64,000 nucleotides of DNA from Acidobacteriota bacterium (lineage in GTDB: Bacteria > Acidobacteriota > Blastocatellia > Pyrinomonadales > Pyrinomonadaceae). The translations under genes and the position numbers were made by a program. How positions within the stretch are numbered: position 1 is the first letter of the stretch; each line of letters begins with the position of its first letter. Shown piece by piece: positions 10,679 to 19,591 of the stretch. The notes under the pieces are model-generated. The model made no database searches. It was not told the origin of the DNA and saw nothing but the letters and a program-made list of their open reading frames with translations. The DNA is taken from the NCBI GenBank assembly GCA_019639115.1, contig JAHBSM010000004.1, positions 186,001 through 250,000 of the forward strand, written 5' to 3'.

Positions 10679-12124
10679 ATGTACGAGTTCGCCGTAACAC
10701 CCGCAGTAACCCAGCTTCGCCGTCCGGGCGTGATCATTACCGAGGTCGCTCCCGGTTCGGTCGGCGATGAGCTTGAGCTGCGCCCCGGCGACCGTATCGT
10801 AAAGGTCAATGGACGCTCGGTGCGAGACTATCTTGATTTTCGGTTCCAGACGTCGGGCGAGACCGACCTGACCTTTTTGGTCAAAAAGAGCGACGGCGAG
10901 ACCGAAGAGATCGAGTTCGATCGCGAGGAATCAGAGGACCTCGGGCTCATGTTCGAGCAGATCGTTCCTCGGCAATGCGCCAATGAATGCATCTTTTGCT
11001 TTTGCAAGGGCAACCCTGAGGATGCGCGGCCGTCGCTATTTGTCCGTGACGAGGATATACGGCTGTCGTTCCTATACGGCAATTACACGACGCTTTCATC
11101 TATCACGGACGACGAGATGCGGCGGATCGTCGAGCAGCGTCTGTCGCCTCAATACGTGTCGGTACATGCTACGGATCTGAGCACTCGAGCGTATCTGCTC
11201 GGCGTCGATGAATCGCGAGCCGACATCTCAGGCAAACTCGAATTTCTACTCGATAACGATATCGAGATCCACGCGCAGGTCGTCCTTTGCCCCGGCATAA
11301 ACGACGGCAAGCAGCTGGAGAAAACGCTGCGGGACCTTGCGGCACATTATCCGAAAGTGGTCTCGACCGCCGTCGTGCCCGTCGCACTCACGCGATACAA
11401 TACCGACGAACGCCTCACACGTGTCAGTCCGGAATTCTGTCAGCGAACGATCGTCGAGGTCGGCCGTCTTCAGCAGGAGTTTCGCGACGATCTTGGTGTG
11501 ACATTCGCCTTCTTGGGTGATGAGATCTATCTGAAGGCCGGCTTGCCGATCCCGCCCCGAGAACATTACGGTGATTACCCGCAGATAGAGGACGGCGTCG
11601 GCATGGTCCGCACATTTGCTAACGCATTCGACGAACTGATGCAGCGGCTGTCGTCGCGTCCCGACCGCAGTGAGGCAGTGAAGCTGGCACGGCAATATTT
11701 CAAAAATAGCCGAACGCACCCGGACGCTCGCGTTCCGCAAGCAGAAGATCTCGGCTCGATACCCGGTGGCAGCGGGCGACTGAACGGAACGATGCTGACC
11801 GGCGAGATGTTTGCTCCCGTACTTGCCGAACGCATCGCTGAATACAACGAAGCCACCGGTTCTAAACTCAGCGTCGTTGCCGTGCCGAACACTTATTTCG
11901 GGGGCGACGTTTCGGTCGCAGGACTCCTGACCGGGCGCGATCTGATGGCCGTGCGTGATCGGATAACGGGCGATTTCGTGACTATACCTCGCGCTACGAT
12001 CAAATCCGACGAGCCGATCTTTCTGGATGGTATGAGCTACGACGAATTGAAAGCCGCGTTCCCGGTACCGGTCTATGATCTGGATACCGAGGGCCTGATG
12101 CGAGCTTTGGCCGCGAATGCTTAA
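10679..12124 (+). CDS. DUF512/PDZ radical-SAM-like iron-sulfur protein
   Basis: The 481-residue protein has a PDZ-like N-terminus (GVIITEVAPGSVGDELELRPGD, about residues 15-85). A CxxxCxxC cluster follows (CANECIFCFC, near residue 102), then a TIM-barrel-like radical-SAM core (EIHAQVVLCPGINDG) and the C-terminal DUF512 region ending near FLDGMSYDEL. This order matches the widespread TIGR03279-type 'putative radical SAM' family, whose substrate is unknown. Tandem TTG-ATG codons begin the frame; I use the ATG. It is monocistronic, between an inverted-repeat element with a TATAAT and a bidirectional terminator. Identification of the family is firm; no reaction can be assigned. Confidence 0.9.
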   Translation: MYEFAVTPAVTQLRRPGVIITEVAPGSVGDELELRPGDRIVKVNGRSVRDYLDFRFQTSGETDLTFLVKKSDGETEEIEFDREESEDLGLMFEQIVPRQCANECIFCFCKGNPEDARPSLFVRDEDIRLSFLYGNYTTLSSITDDEMRRIVEQRLSPQYVSVHATDLSTRAYLLGVDESRADISGKLEFLLDNDIEIHAQVVLCPGINDGKQLEKTLRDLAAHYPKVVSTAVVPVALTRYNTDERLTRVSPEFCQRTIVEVGRLQQEFRDDLGVTFAFLGDEIYLKAGLPIPPREHYGDYPQIEDGVGMVRTFANAFDELMQRLSSRPDRSEAVKLARQYFKNSRTHPDARVPQAEDLGSIPGGSGRLNGTMLTGEMFAPVLAERIAEYNEATGSKLSVVAVPNTYFGGDVSVAGLLTGRDLMAVRDRITGDFVTIPRATIKSDEPIFLDGMSYDELKAAFPVPVYDLDTEGLMRALAANA

Positions 12125-12132
12125 GAAAGCAA

Positions 12133-12162
12133 AAAGAGGCCGCCCGTGGGGGCAGCCTCTTT
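12133..12162. terminator. Bidirectional terminator between DUF512 and tonB-like genes
   Basis: The stem AAAGAGGC/GCCTCTTT has an inner GCCC/GGGC. A T-rich tract follows on both strands (TTTACG on plus, TTTTTGC on minus). It serves two convergent genes. Confidence 0.75.
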
Positions 12163-12186
12163 ACGCTTCAACCGCACTTTTAGCCT

Positions 12187-13011
12187 TTATCCACGATTGA
12201 AGTTATAGGTGATCACGCCTGTTACCTTTACGGGCGTCTGTGACAACAGGGTCGGCGAGAATTTTGCCTGCCGAGCCGCAGCCTCAGCCACCGCTTTCAG
12301 CAGCGGATGGCCTGATATCGCCGTTGCTGATATCACATTGCCACGTTCGTCGATGAGGACCTGAACATTGACCTGTCCGCCAGCGTTGACCGCGATCGCC
12401 GCCGGCGGATAGTTCGGCTTTGGCAGATAGGTGGCTCGGCCGTTGATCACGCCAAGTGACTGTACCGGCGGCTGCTTGACCGGGGGCGGATCCTTGATGA
12501 CGGGCGGTTTCGGCACTTCGGGTTCCGGATCCTTTGCTTTGCTGCCGCCGTCACTATCGCCGAATCGGCCAGTCGAATTGGACGCGACCTCGCTTCTGCT
12601 TGATGTCACAGGCGTCGGCGGATCGCTATCGACCTTGCTGATCGTGAACGGCGTCTCAGGCCTTGCCGCCGTTGTATTCTTGGTGACCGAGATCGTCTTT
12701 GGCACGATGGTCGGCTCGTCAACTCGTGACATATTCGCAACGCGTGTCGGCATGGTCTGCTTAGCCTGCTGCGGTGCCGCGGGCGCACGCGGTTTGGGCG
12801 GCGGCGGCACGTCCGGCTGCACTTCGACTGGTGCGAGCAGCGAATCGAGCTCAAGTCTGGCGTTGCCGATGCTGAAATCCGCGGCAAAGATACTGATAAT
12901 GACACCTGCGAAGGCAAGAAGGCCGACGGCAAGCGCCGAAACGACAAAGTACGGGCGACGTGAACGCGTTTCCGCTGCTTCCGTCCTGGTCTCGATGAGT
13001 TGGTCAAACAT
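12187..13011 (-). CDS. TonB-like energy transducer
   Basis: The 274-aa protein has a short cytoplasmic N-terminus and one membrane segment (ALAVGLLAFAGVIISIFAA, about residues 23-41). A long Pro/Lys/Val-rich periplasmic linker with PPPPKPRAPAAP-type runs follows. The C-terminal TonB domain reads YPPAAIAVNAGGQVNVQVLI, then AAARQAKFSPT, ending in ITYNFNRG. TonB transmits proton-motive force to outer-membrane transporters, but no ExbB/ExbD gene is in view. It may instead be one of the many stand-alone TonB-domain proteins. A perfect AGGAGG lies just upstream of the ATG at 13011, which rules out the longer in-frame extension. Convergent with the DUF512 gene. Confidence 0.88.
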   Translation of the reverse strand: MFDQLIETRTEAAETRSRRPYFVVSALAVGLLAFAGVIISIFAADFSIGNARLELDSLLAPVEVQPDVPPPPKPRAPAAPQQAKQTMPTRVANMSRVDEPTIVPKTISVTKNTTAARPETPFTISKVDSDPPTPVTSSRSEVASNSTGRFGDSDGGSKAKDPEPEVPKPPVIKDPPPVKQPPVQSLGVINGRATYLPKPNYPPAAIAVNAGGQVNVQVLIDERGNVISATAISGHPLLKAVAEAAARQAKFSPTLLSQTPVKVTGVITYNFNRG

Positions 13012-13142
13012 TCTGGTTTCCTCCTTTGCGACGCCGGTGCCAAGCGTCCATTTTGGTCGGCGGCATATCGAGCCGCGTCCCACGATCGTTTAGACACCGA
13101 GTGGCGAAAAAAGGTTCCGAAGGAAATTGTAAAGTTTTGTGG

Positions 13143-14111
13143 TCAGCGGTTCTTGACAGAGATGAGTTCCGCAGCGATCGAGACGGCGATCTCCTCGGGA
13201 GTGCGGCTGTTGATCGGCAGGCCGATGGGCGTGTGGATCGCGGCAAGTCTGTCGGGGTCGAGGCCTTCGTCGCGGAGTTGATTCAAGAGGGTGGCCATTT
13301 TTGCGCGGCTGCCTAGTACGCCGAGATACTTGAATTGTTTGTCAATGAGGTTTCGTATGACGGCCTCGTCCGACCTATAACCGATGGTCATCACGACGAC
13401 GTAGATATCGTCGCCCGACGGTATATGATCGGCGATATTTTCGTATGAATCGATGACGTTGATGTTGTTTGCAAACCGATTTTTCTCGAGCGTATTCAAT
13501 TCGGGCCTGTCGTCGAAAATGCTGATATGAAAGCCTAGCCGCGACATCATCTCGCTCAACGCCAGCGAACAATGGCCGCCGCCGATGATAAAAAGCTGAT
13601 GCTCGTAACCTAGCCTTTCGTGATACACAAACTCGGTCTCGTTCGCCCATGAAAAGTAATGCGGCGAGTTATCTTGTGTGTTTTCAATGAGTTGAAACTT
13701 CGACTCGGTCATCTCAAATGCAGCAGGTTTGTGCCGTTGCAGACGATCGATGATCGCCTCGATGGTACTTAGATCGTATCGCGAAAGCAGCTTGACGATC
13801 ACCGTCTGCCGACCTGAACAGATCATGCCGCTTGCGTTCGGCGAGCTCTTTTGATGAACTTGCTCGACAACCTCAGCATTAGTTCTCAATTCTTTATTCT
13901 CAATTAGCAATTTCGCCGCTTCAACGAGGCCGACTTCCATCACGCCGCCGCCAATGCTCCCGCACAACTCGCCGTCAGTGGCAACGGCCATCTTGTACCC
14001 GGCGCGTCCCGGACTGCTTCCGTGACTTTCGGCGACCACAAGCAGCACAACGATCCCATCATTTTCCAGATGCGAGGCGATAAATTGCCAAGGCTCGAGT
14101 TCCTTTTGCAC
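13143..14111 (-). CDS. xdhC: XdhC-family molybdenum cofactor insertion protein
   Basis: XdhC binds and sulfurates or delivers molybdenum cofactor to xanthine dehydrogenase. The 322-residue protein has the N-terminal XdhC/CoxI block (VAESHGSSPGRAGYKMAV, then GSIGGGVME) and the C-terminal Rossmann-like domain (LFIIGGGHCSLALSEMMSRLG, then VMTIGYRSDE and YLGVLGSRAKM). The final segment IHTPIGLPINSRTPEEIAVSI is diagnostic of the family. It lies 18 nt after xdhB and ends the long minus-strand operon. The match in position and sequence makes the assignment strong. Confidence 0.92.
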   Translation of the reverse strand: MQKELEPWQFIASHLENDGIVVLLVVAESHGSSPGRAGYKMAVATDGELCGSIGGGVMEVGLVEAAKLLIENKELRTNAEVVEQVHQKSSPNASGMICSGRQTVIVKLLSRYDLSTIEAIIDRLQRHKPAAFEMTESKFQLIENTQDNSPHYFSWANETEFVYHERLGYEHQLFIIGGGHCSLALSEMMSRLGFHISIFDDRPELNTLEKNRFANNINVIDSYENIADHIPSGDDIYVVVMTIGYRSDEAVIRNLIDKQFKYLGVLGSRAKMATLLNQLRDEGLDPDRLAAIHTPIGLPINSRTPEEIAVSIAAELISVKNR

Positions 14112-14129
14112 GGTGAGATCCTATCGCAG

Positions 14130-16385
14130 TTAAGACTCGTCGGGGTAGAGATTCAGAAGAACCTTTTCAGGCGTGAACGGACAATCGAAGCCGGGCGAGC
14201 GATCGGTAAATGATTTGATCGCGTTTCGGATCGCAAAATACGCTCCGATGCCGTACATCAGCGGTGGCTCGCCGACAGCTTTGGAATTGAAGATCGCGAG
14301 ATTGTTGCGAGAGGTTTCTAGCTGCAGAACATCGATCTCTTTGGGAACGGAATAGATATCAGGCACCTTGTAGGTCGAGAGAGCGTTCGAACGCAGACGG
14401 CCGTCGGCGTCATAAACAACCTCTTCCATCGTCATCCAGCCGATGCCCTGGACAATGCCGCCTTCGATCTGGCCGAGATCGACGGCTGTGTTCATCGACG
14501 TTCCGAAGTCGTGACAGCATTTGACGTAATCAACCTCATAACGCCCGCGAAGACAATCGACCGTTACGCCGACGATCGCTGTGCCGTAAACGTGATACGC
14601 GAATGGATGTCCCTTTGCATTCGTCCAGTCGAAATGTATTCCGGGCGTTGCGTAATGCGCGTGTTCGCTCAAGTTAACGCGTTGAAGATGAGCTTCCATC
14701 ACGAGCGATGCCCACGTAAGCGAAGTCTTTTCATCATTGCGAAAGACAAAGCCGTCTCGCACCGAAAGGTCGTTGATGCTTGCGGCTTCGACGAGTTCTT
14801 TCGCAACCTCGAACAACCGGTTCCGGATCGTATCGCACGCGAGTTGCGTCGCTTTGCCGTTGAGATCGGCGGCGGCCGATGCGGCGGTCGGCGATGTATT
14901 CGCGATGCGTAACGTGTTGGTAGTGTGGACCTTTACATCCGCGACGTCTATGCCGAAAACCGTCGCAGCGACCTGCGCGATCTTTGTATTCACGCCCTGT
15001 CCCATCTCGACTGCACCGGTCGAGACCGCGACCGAGCCGTCGGTGTAAACGTGAACAAGCGAGCGAGCCTGATTCATCGGCGTCTTGGTGAACGAGATGC
15101 CAAAACACACCGGCATCACCGCAACGCCTTTCTTAAAGTATTTTGAATTTGCGTTAAAGTCGTCCGCTTCTTTTTGCAGGGCTGCAAGGTCGTATTTTTC
15201 ATCAGCCTGCGTCCAACTCGTGATCGCTTCGCTCTCAGCTTTCTGTCCGTATGGAAATTCGTCGCCGTCGTCGATGAGGTTGCGTCGCTGTATCTCGCTA
15301 GCCGAAACACCAAACTTTTCCGCCGCGTGGGCGATAGCAGATTCGATGACGAACATCCCCTGCGGCCCGCCAAACCCGCGAAATGCGGTATTCGGCGGCA
15401 GGTTCGTGCGGCAGCAATACGCGGTCGCGGTAACGTTCGGAATATAGTATGAGTTCGTGCAGTGAAACAGCGTGCGTTCGAGCACCGGCGGCGAAAGATC
15501 GCATGCGGCACCGGCGTTTTGATAGAACGTCGCTTCATAAGCGACGATCTTTAAGTTTTTATCGAGACCGATCTTGTAATCGGACGAATACGGATGACGC
15601 TTGCCGGTCATCCGCATATCTTCCATTCGATGAAGCGCGTATTTTACGGGCTTTTTCGTCAATTGTGTCGCGACCGCGCAAATGGCGGCCCATGCATTCG
15701 CCTGATCTTCCTTGCCGCCAAAACCGCCGCCGAGCCGTTGCACATCGACCTCGACCTTGTGCATCGGCAAGGCTGTTACGCGGCAAACTGCACGCTGCAC
15801 GGCCGTCGGCCCTTGCGTTGATGAGTAAACTTTCAAGCCGCCATTTTCCATCGGCACGGCATACGCGCCTTGAGTTTCAATGTAAAGATGCTCCTGTCCG
15901 TTCTGCTCGGTTCGGCCTTCAAAGACAAATTCGCAATCCATGAAAGCCGCTGCAGTGTCGCCGAGAACAAATGTTTTAGGCGGCACGATAAGATCGCTAT
16001 TCGCTGCTGCGACTCGAGGGTCGGTCACGACCTCAAGCGGCTCGATCTCGGCCGTGATCTTTTTCGCGGCCTTGCGGGCAAGCTCTTCGCTAGTCGCGAC
16101 CACAATGGCGATCGGCTGCCCGCAAAAATGGACCTCGCCATCAGCCAGCAGCGGCTCGTCTGGTACGATCCCGCCGATCTGGTTCTCGCCGATCAGGTCT
16201 TTTGCGGTGATAACGCGAACAACGCCGTCACACTTTTCAGCCTCGCTTGTGTCGATGCTTTTAATTTTTCCATGAGCGATGGGCGAATCAAACACACACG
16301 CAAACAACGTCCCCTCGACAAGCGGAATGTCGTCGAGATAGATGCTCTCGCCGCGAACATGTGAATGCGAGTCGATGTTTTTCAT
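14130..16385 (-). CDS. xdhB: Xanthine dehydrogenase molybdopterin-binding subunit
   Basis: The 751-residue large subunit oxidises hypoxanthine/xanthine at the molybdenum site. Family blocks include the opening AKDLIGENQIGGIVPDEPLL, the Moco-binding QRLGGGFGGKEDQAN, GFGGPQGMFVIE, VEMGQGVNTKIAQVAA, and the catalytic glutamate region GEPPLMYGIGAYFAI near the C-terminus. Length is normal for two-subunit bacterial XDH (XdhAB). The ATG overlaps the xdhA stop (ATGA), and xdhC follows after 18 nt. Aldehyde oxidase-type alternatives exist in the same superfamily, but the neighbouring purine deaminase gene supports xanthine. Confidence 0.94.
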   Translation of the reverse strand: MKNIDSHSHVRGESIYLDDIPLVEGTLFACVFDSPIAHGKIKSIDTSEAEKCDGVVRVITAKDLIGENQIGGIVPDEPLLADGEVHFCGQPIAIVVATSEELARKAAKKITAEIEPLEVVTDPRVAAANSDLIVPPKTFVLGDTAAAFMDCEFVFEGRTEQNGQEHLYIETQGAYAVPMENGGLKVYSSTQGPTAVQRAVCRVTALPMHKVEVDVQRLGGGFGGKEDQANAWAAICAVATQLTKKPVKYALHRMEDMRMTGKRHPYSSDYKIGLDKNLKIVAYEATFYQNAGAACDLSPPVLERTLFHCTNSYYIPNVTATAYCCRTNLPPNTAFRGFGGPQGMFVIESAIAHAAEKFGVSASEIQRRNLIDDGDEFPYGQKAESEAITSWTQADEKYDLAALQKEADDFNANSKYFKKGVAVMPVCFGISFTKTPMNQARSLVHVYTDGSVAVSTGAVEMGQGVNTKIAQVAATVFGIDVADVKVHTTNTLRIANTSPTAASAAADLNGKATQLACDTIRNRLFEVAKELVEAASINDLSVRDGFVFRNDEKTSLTWASLVMEAHLQRVNLSEHAHYATPGIHFDWTNAKGHPFAYHVYGTAIVGVTVDCLRGRYEVDYVKCCHDFGTSMNTAVDLGQIEGGIVQGIGWMTMEEVVYDADGRLRSNALSTYKVPDIYSVPKEIDVLQLETSRNNLAIFNSKAVGEPPLMYGIGAYFAIRNAIKSFTDRSPGFDCPFTPEKVLLNLYPDES

Positions 16386-17809
16386 GTCCCAAACAGCTCA
16401 ACAAAATGAGCGCGGAAAAGCTGTCGTATCAACAGCCGTTTATATTGTTCTGTTCCGCGAACGTCCGATATCGGCGAGATCTCGGCCTGTATGATTTCGT
16501 TTGCGGCGGCGATGGTTTCTTCAGTGATTTCCTTGCCGCGCAAAAACTCGGATGTTCTTTTCAAATAAAGCGGAATCGGTGCAACGCCTCCGGCGGCGAC
16601 GTGAACGTAAGAGAGAACCACCCCGTCAGCAGAAGCTGCTGCCACCCCTCCTTCGTAAGGAGGGGAGTAAGTTAGCGAGATCGCTGTGTTGACGGTTGCG
16701 ATATCGAGATAAGTGCGTTTGCAGACCTTCTCAAAATTGAACTTGAAACCGCTGGCCGGCTTTTTGAATCTGACCTTTGAAATGATCTCGTCGGGTTGCT
16801 TGGCGAGTTGTTTGTAGCCGAGGTAGAGATCCTTTAGGTTGATCGTGCGCGGCTGAGATGCAGGCGAGGGCGCCTGCGTTCCCGGCATCAGTTCGATCTC
16901 GGCGTCGAGGGCGAGGAACCAGACGGTCATGTCGCCGATGGGCGACGCGTTGACAAAGTTGCCCGCAAGCGTAGCCATATTTCGGATCGGCGTCGATGAG
17001 ACGAGTTTCAGGTGCTTGTAGAGATGGGGAAAGATCGCGTGCATCACCGGCGATTCAAGCAGGTCGGTGACGGTCGCCGACCCGCCGATCTCGATGTGCT
17101 CGTCCGTGTTGCGGATGCTCCTTAATCGGTCGTCGTAGAGCAGCGGTGTTGGGTCCGACGCCGACATCTGGTCATGCCGTTGGACATAGAGGTCTGTGCC
17201 GCCGCCGACAAGCGATCTCAAATTTGAGGTTTCAGGCCTCGAATCGTCCGATCCGAGCCCCTGAAGCCGGAGGGCGATATCTGAGAAATACTCCGGAATG
17301 TACTGTGCGATGTTCACCGGTAACTGTTCACCGATCCGGCAAGCGGCGCGCTCGATGGATTTGTAGCCGGTACAGCGACAGATGTTACCGTCGATGGACG
17401 AGATAGCCTGGTCCGAAGAAACCGGCGAGCGCGTCGGCGTTCCCAGGCAAAATCCCGTCAGCGACATCACAAAGCCGACGGTGCAGAATCCGCATTGCGT
17501 GCCGCTCTCGTCCACCATCGCTTGCTGAACGGGCGTTAAGCTTCCGTCGGTTGGGTTGATGCCTTCGATCGTGACGATGTGCTTGCCGGCGGCGTTAGCA
17601 AGCGGCATCAGGCACGAGGTCATCGAACGGTAGCGAACCATTCCATCGATCAACTCACCAACGAGCACCGTGCAAGCTCCGCAATCGCCTTCGCGACAGC
17701 CGATCTTCGTGCCCTTGAGGTTTTTGTGATATCGGACAAAATCGAGCACCGTCATACCCGACGGCTGATCGGTCGCGATGCCTTCATTATTGAGGATGAA
17801 TCTGAGCAC
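16382..17809 (-). CDS. xdhA: Xanthine dehydrogenase FeS/FAD subunit with in-frame palindromic insertion
   Basis: The 475-residue small subunit passes electrons from the Mo site through two [2Fe-2S] clusters to FAD. Cluster 1 is in GCREGDCGACTV. Cluster 2 is in CGFCTVG and GNICRCTGYKS. The FAD domain has LVGGGTDLYVQ and PIRNMATLAGNFVNASPIGD. The start is a GTG sharing a G with the upstream stop (TAGTG). Within the C-terminal CO-dehydrogenase flavoprotein domain, residues about 381-398 (YSPPYEGGVAAASADGVV) are encoded by a 54-bp palindromic repeat that splits the usual NTAISL...VHVAAGG segment without breaking the frame. The insertion is unlike the rest of the protein and is the oddest thing in this operon. 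Confidence 0.94.
   Translation of the reverse strand: MLRFILNNEGIATDQPSGMTVLDFVRYHKNLKGTKIGCREGDCGACTVLVGELIDGMVRYRSMTSCLMPLANAAGKHIVTIEGINPTDGSLTPVQQAMVDESGTQCGFCTVGFVMSLTGFCLGTPTRSPVSSDQAISSIDGNICRCTGYKSIERAACRIGEQLPVNIAQYIPEYFSDIALRLQGLGSDDSRPETSNLRSLVGGGTDLYVQRHDQMSASDPTPLLYDDRLRSIRNTDEHIEIGGSATVTDLLESPVMHAIFPHLYKHLKLVSSTPIRNMATLAGNFVNASPIGDMTVWFLALDAEIELMPGTQAPSPASQPRTINLKDLYLGYKQLAKQPDEIISKVRFKKPASGFKFNFEKVCKRTYLDIATVNTAISLTYSPPYEGGVAAASADGVVLSYVHVAAGGVAPIPLYLKRTSEFLRGKEITEETIAAANEIIQAEISPISDVRGTEQYKRLLIRQLFRAHFVELFGT
16616..16669 (-). repeat. Palindromic repeat element inserted in frame in xdhA
   Basis: Read on the minus strand, the 54 bp contain a 9-bp perfect hairpin (CCCCTCCTT, ACG, AAGGAGGGG) and then a 6-bp hairpin (CAGCAG, CTT, CTGCTG). 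It ends GACGGGGTGGTT. The length is a multiple of three and contains no stop in the xdhA frame. From memory, similar CCCCTCCTT...AAGGAGGGG...GGGGTGGTT strings occur as intergenic repeats in several phyla; I cannot verify that here. No second copy was noticed in this window. Confidence 0.8.
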
Positions 17810-18261
17810 TAAAACTTTCGAATGATCACGACTCCGGCGGTGATCAGCAAGATGCCGGCGACGCGTACCACGCTGACCTCTTTCACCGGTGTGCCAAGCA
17901 ATCCGAAATGGTCAATAACCAGTGTCACGATCATCTGCCCCGCAATGACCAGACTAAAGGTCATCGCCACGCCGAGCCGCGGCACGAGGATCACAGCCGA
18001 TGTGACAAAGAATGCGCCGAGAAGCCCCCCGGCCCACGCAATGGCCGGAGCTGTCCGGGCTGAGGCGACATTTGCGATGCCTTCGCCCGTAGCGACCGCA
18101 TAGACCAGCAGAGCTATCGTGCCGACCAGAAATGAAAGAAACGCGGCAAGGACGGGGCTTCCGACGGCCTCGGCCATTTTGTTGTTGGTAGCCGCCTGCG
18201 TCGGCATCATGGCTCCGGCGGCCAGTGCCACCAGCATCAGAAAATATGCGCCGTTGCTCAT
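17809..18261 (-). CDS. YdcZ/DUF606-family DMT transporter, half-size
   Basis: This is a 150-residue integral membrane protein with about five hydrophobic segments (AYFLMLVALAAGAMMP, VLAAFLSFLVGTIALLVYAV, AIAWAGGLLGAFFVTSAVIL, AMTFSLVIAGQMIVTLVI and VVRVAGILLITAGVVIIRK). The arrangement and the PRLGVAM motif fit the DUF606 (YdcZ) branch of the drug/metabolite transporter superfamily, which usually works as a dimer. It is wedged between the purine deaminase (TGATG overlap) and xdhA (TAGTG overlap). The context suggests purine or urate movement, but no substrate is known for this family and this is only inference. Confidence 0.88.
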   Translation of the reverse strand: MSNGAYFLMLVALAAGAMMPTQAATNNKMAEAVGSPVLAAFLSFLVGTIALLVYAVATGEGIANVASARTAPAIAWAGGLLGAFFVTSAVILVPRLGVAMTFSLVIAGQMIVTLVIDHFGLLGTPVKEVSVVRVAGILLITAGVVIIRKF

Positions 18262-18737
18262 CAGTACTCGATCTTATCGGGTTTCTCGATCCAGGCGGCA
18301 AAGACCTCTCGGGCCTCATCCCGCATCAGATTCTCGAGCGGGAGCCGCCTTTTGTCGTTCGGCAATGCGATCTCGCGATAGAACGTCTCGTCGTCAAATC
18401 CGGCTTCGGCTGCGTCTTCGCGCGTGCCGGCGAATAATATGCGGTCCGGCCTGGCCCAGTAGATCGCTCCCAGACACATAGGACAAGGTTCGCACGAGGT
18501 GTAGACGGTACATCGGTCCAATTGAAACGATCCTAGAGCTTTGCAAGCGTTGCGGATCGCCACGATCTCGGCATGAGCAGTCGGGTCGTTTGTCGAGGTG
18601 ACCTGATTATTACCTTCGGCCACTATTCGCCCGTCCCTTGCGATCACACAGCCGAACGGCCCGCCGTCACCGCGATCGATGCCTTCGCGGGCTAGTGCAA
18701 TAGCACGCGACATGAACTCGCGGTCTCTGTCCGTCAT
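18261..18737 (-). CDS. Guanine deaminase-like nucleoside/nucleobase deaminase
   Basis: This 158-residue zinc-dependent cytidine-deaminase-fold enzyme carries the zinc and proton-shuttle motifs HAE (His55, Glu57) and PCPMC (Cys85, Cys88). GGPFGCVIARDGRIV and the length match the GuaD/TadA group. The C-terminal region (AEAGFDDETFYREI, then RRLPLENLMRDEA) resembles bacterial guanine deaminase more than tRNA-specific TadA. Guanine deamination gives xanthine, the substrate of the xanthine dehydrogenase encoded two genes downstream, so the assignment fits. The ATG at 18737 overlaps the upstream stop by ATGA. An upstream in-frame ATG would lie well inside the cyclotransferase gene and is unlikely. 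Confidence 0.88.
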   Translation of the reverse strand: MTDRDREFMSRAIALAREGIDRGDGGPFGCVIARDGRIVAEGNNQVTSTNDPTAHAEIVAIRNACKALGSFQLDRCTVYTSCEPCPMCLGAIYWARPDRILFAGTREDAAEAGFDDETFYREIALPNDKRRLPLENLMRDEAREVFAAWIEKPDKIEY

Positions 18738-19591
18738 TGCTGTTTCGGCCCGGACAGCTTGATCTCGAAAAGTTTCTTCCATCTCTTGCCGGTGACAAAT
18801 ATCCGGTCTGATGCCGCGTCGTAAGCGATACCGTTGAGCGTATTCTCGGAATCGCGTCGTTGGTCGTCCGGCGAGATGCCGTCGAGGTCGATCCAGCCGA
18901 GCATCTTGCCTGTCTCAGGATCTATACGAGCAATGTAGTTCGACCTGCCGAGAACTTCGGGGTCCTCCGAGTGCCAGATGTTGGCCCAGATCTCGCCTTT
19001 TACAAACTCGAGCTCATTGAGCCGCAGCTGCGGCTTCCCATCCTCGCGATTCACGACAATGGTGCGGATGGTCTTGAACGTCTCGGGATCGACGAAGCGG
19101 ATCACATGCGTACCGTCGCTCTGGATCAGTTCCTTGCCGTTGTCTGTCAGGCCCCATCCCTCTCCGGCGTATTTGAATTCGCGTTCCAGCTTGAGGTCCA
19201 TGTTATAGACAAAAGCCGTTCGGTCACGCCAGGTCAGTTGAAACAGTTTGCCGCCGATCTCGGCGAGTCCCTCGGCAAAGTATTCGGGGGCGACGTTGGT
19301 TTTTTTGAGCACCTTGCCCGTCGTGATCTCGACCTTGCGTATCGTGGATTCGTTCTCCTGGCCGCAGCTTTCGTAGAAAACACCGTCGCGGACTATGAGC
19401 CCTTGGGTAAAACAGGTCGGATCATGCGGATAGGTCTTGACGACCTCGTATCCGTACACTGGTGCCGGAGTAGAAGCGGCCTTTGGCTGAACGTTGGCCG
19501 AAACATTCTTTGTGTTGCTAGCTGTCCCGGAACAAGCCGTCAATGCCAATGCCGCTGCGACGATCGAGGTTTTTATAATGGTTGCGATCAT
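18734..19591 (-). CDS. Glutaminyl-peptide cyclotransferase, lipoprotein
   Basis: The product belongs to the beta-propeller (plant/bacterial type) glutaminyl cyclases, which convert N-terminal glutamine of exported proteins to pyroglutamate. The signal peptide ends in the lipobox ALTAC with Cys20, so it is probably a periplasmic lipoprotein. Family blocks are YPHDPTCFTQGL, YESCGQENESTIRK, YFAEGLAEIGGKLFQLTWRD, then LNELEFVKGEIWANIW and LNGIAYDAASDRIFVTGKRW, the last being the signature C-terminus. The 285-aa length is normal. Start and stop overlap both neighbours by ATGA, linking it to the DsbA-like gene upstream and the deaminase downstream. Confidence 0.93.
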   Translation of the reverse strand: MIATIIKTSIVAAALALTACSGTASNTKNVSANVQPKAASTPAPVYGYEVVKTYPHDPTCFTQGLIVRDGVFYESCGQENESTIRKVEITTGKVLKKTNVAPEYFAEGLAEIGGKLFQLTWRDRTAFVYNMDLKLEREFKYAGEGWGLTDNGKELIQSDGTHVIRFVDPETFKTIRTIVVNREDGKPQLRLNELEFVKGEIWANIWHSEDPEVLGRSNYIARIDPETGKMLGWIDLDGISPDDQRRDSENTLNGIAYDAASDRIFVTGKRWKKLFEIKLSGPKQQ

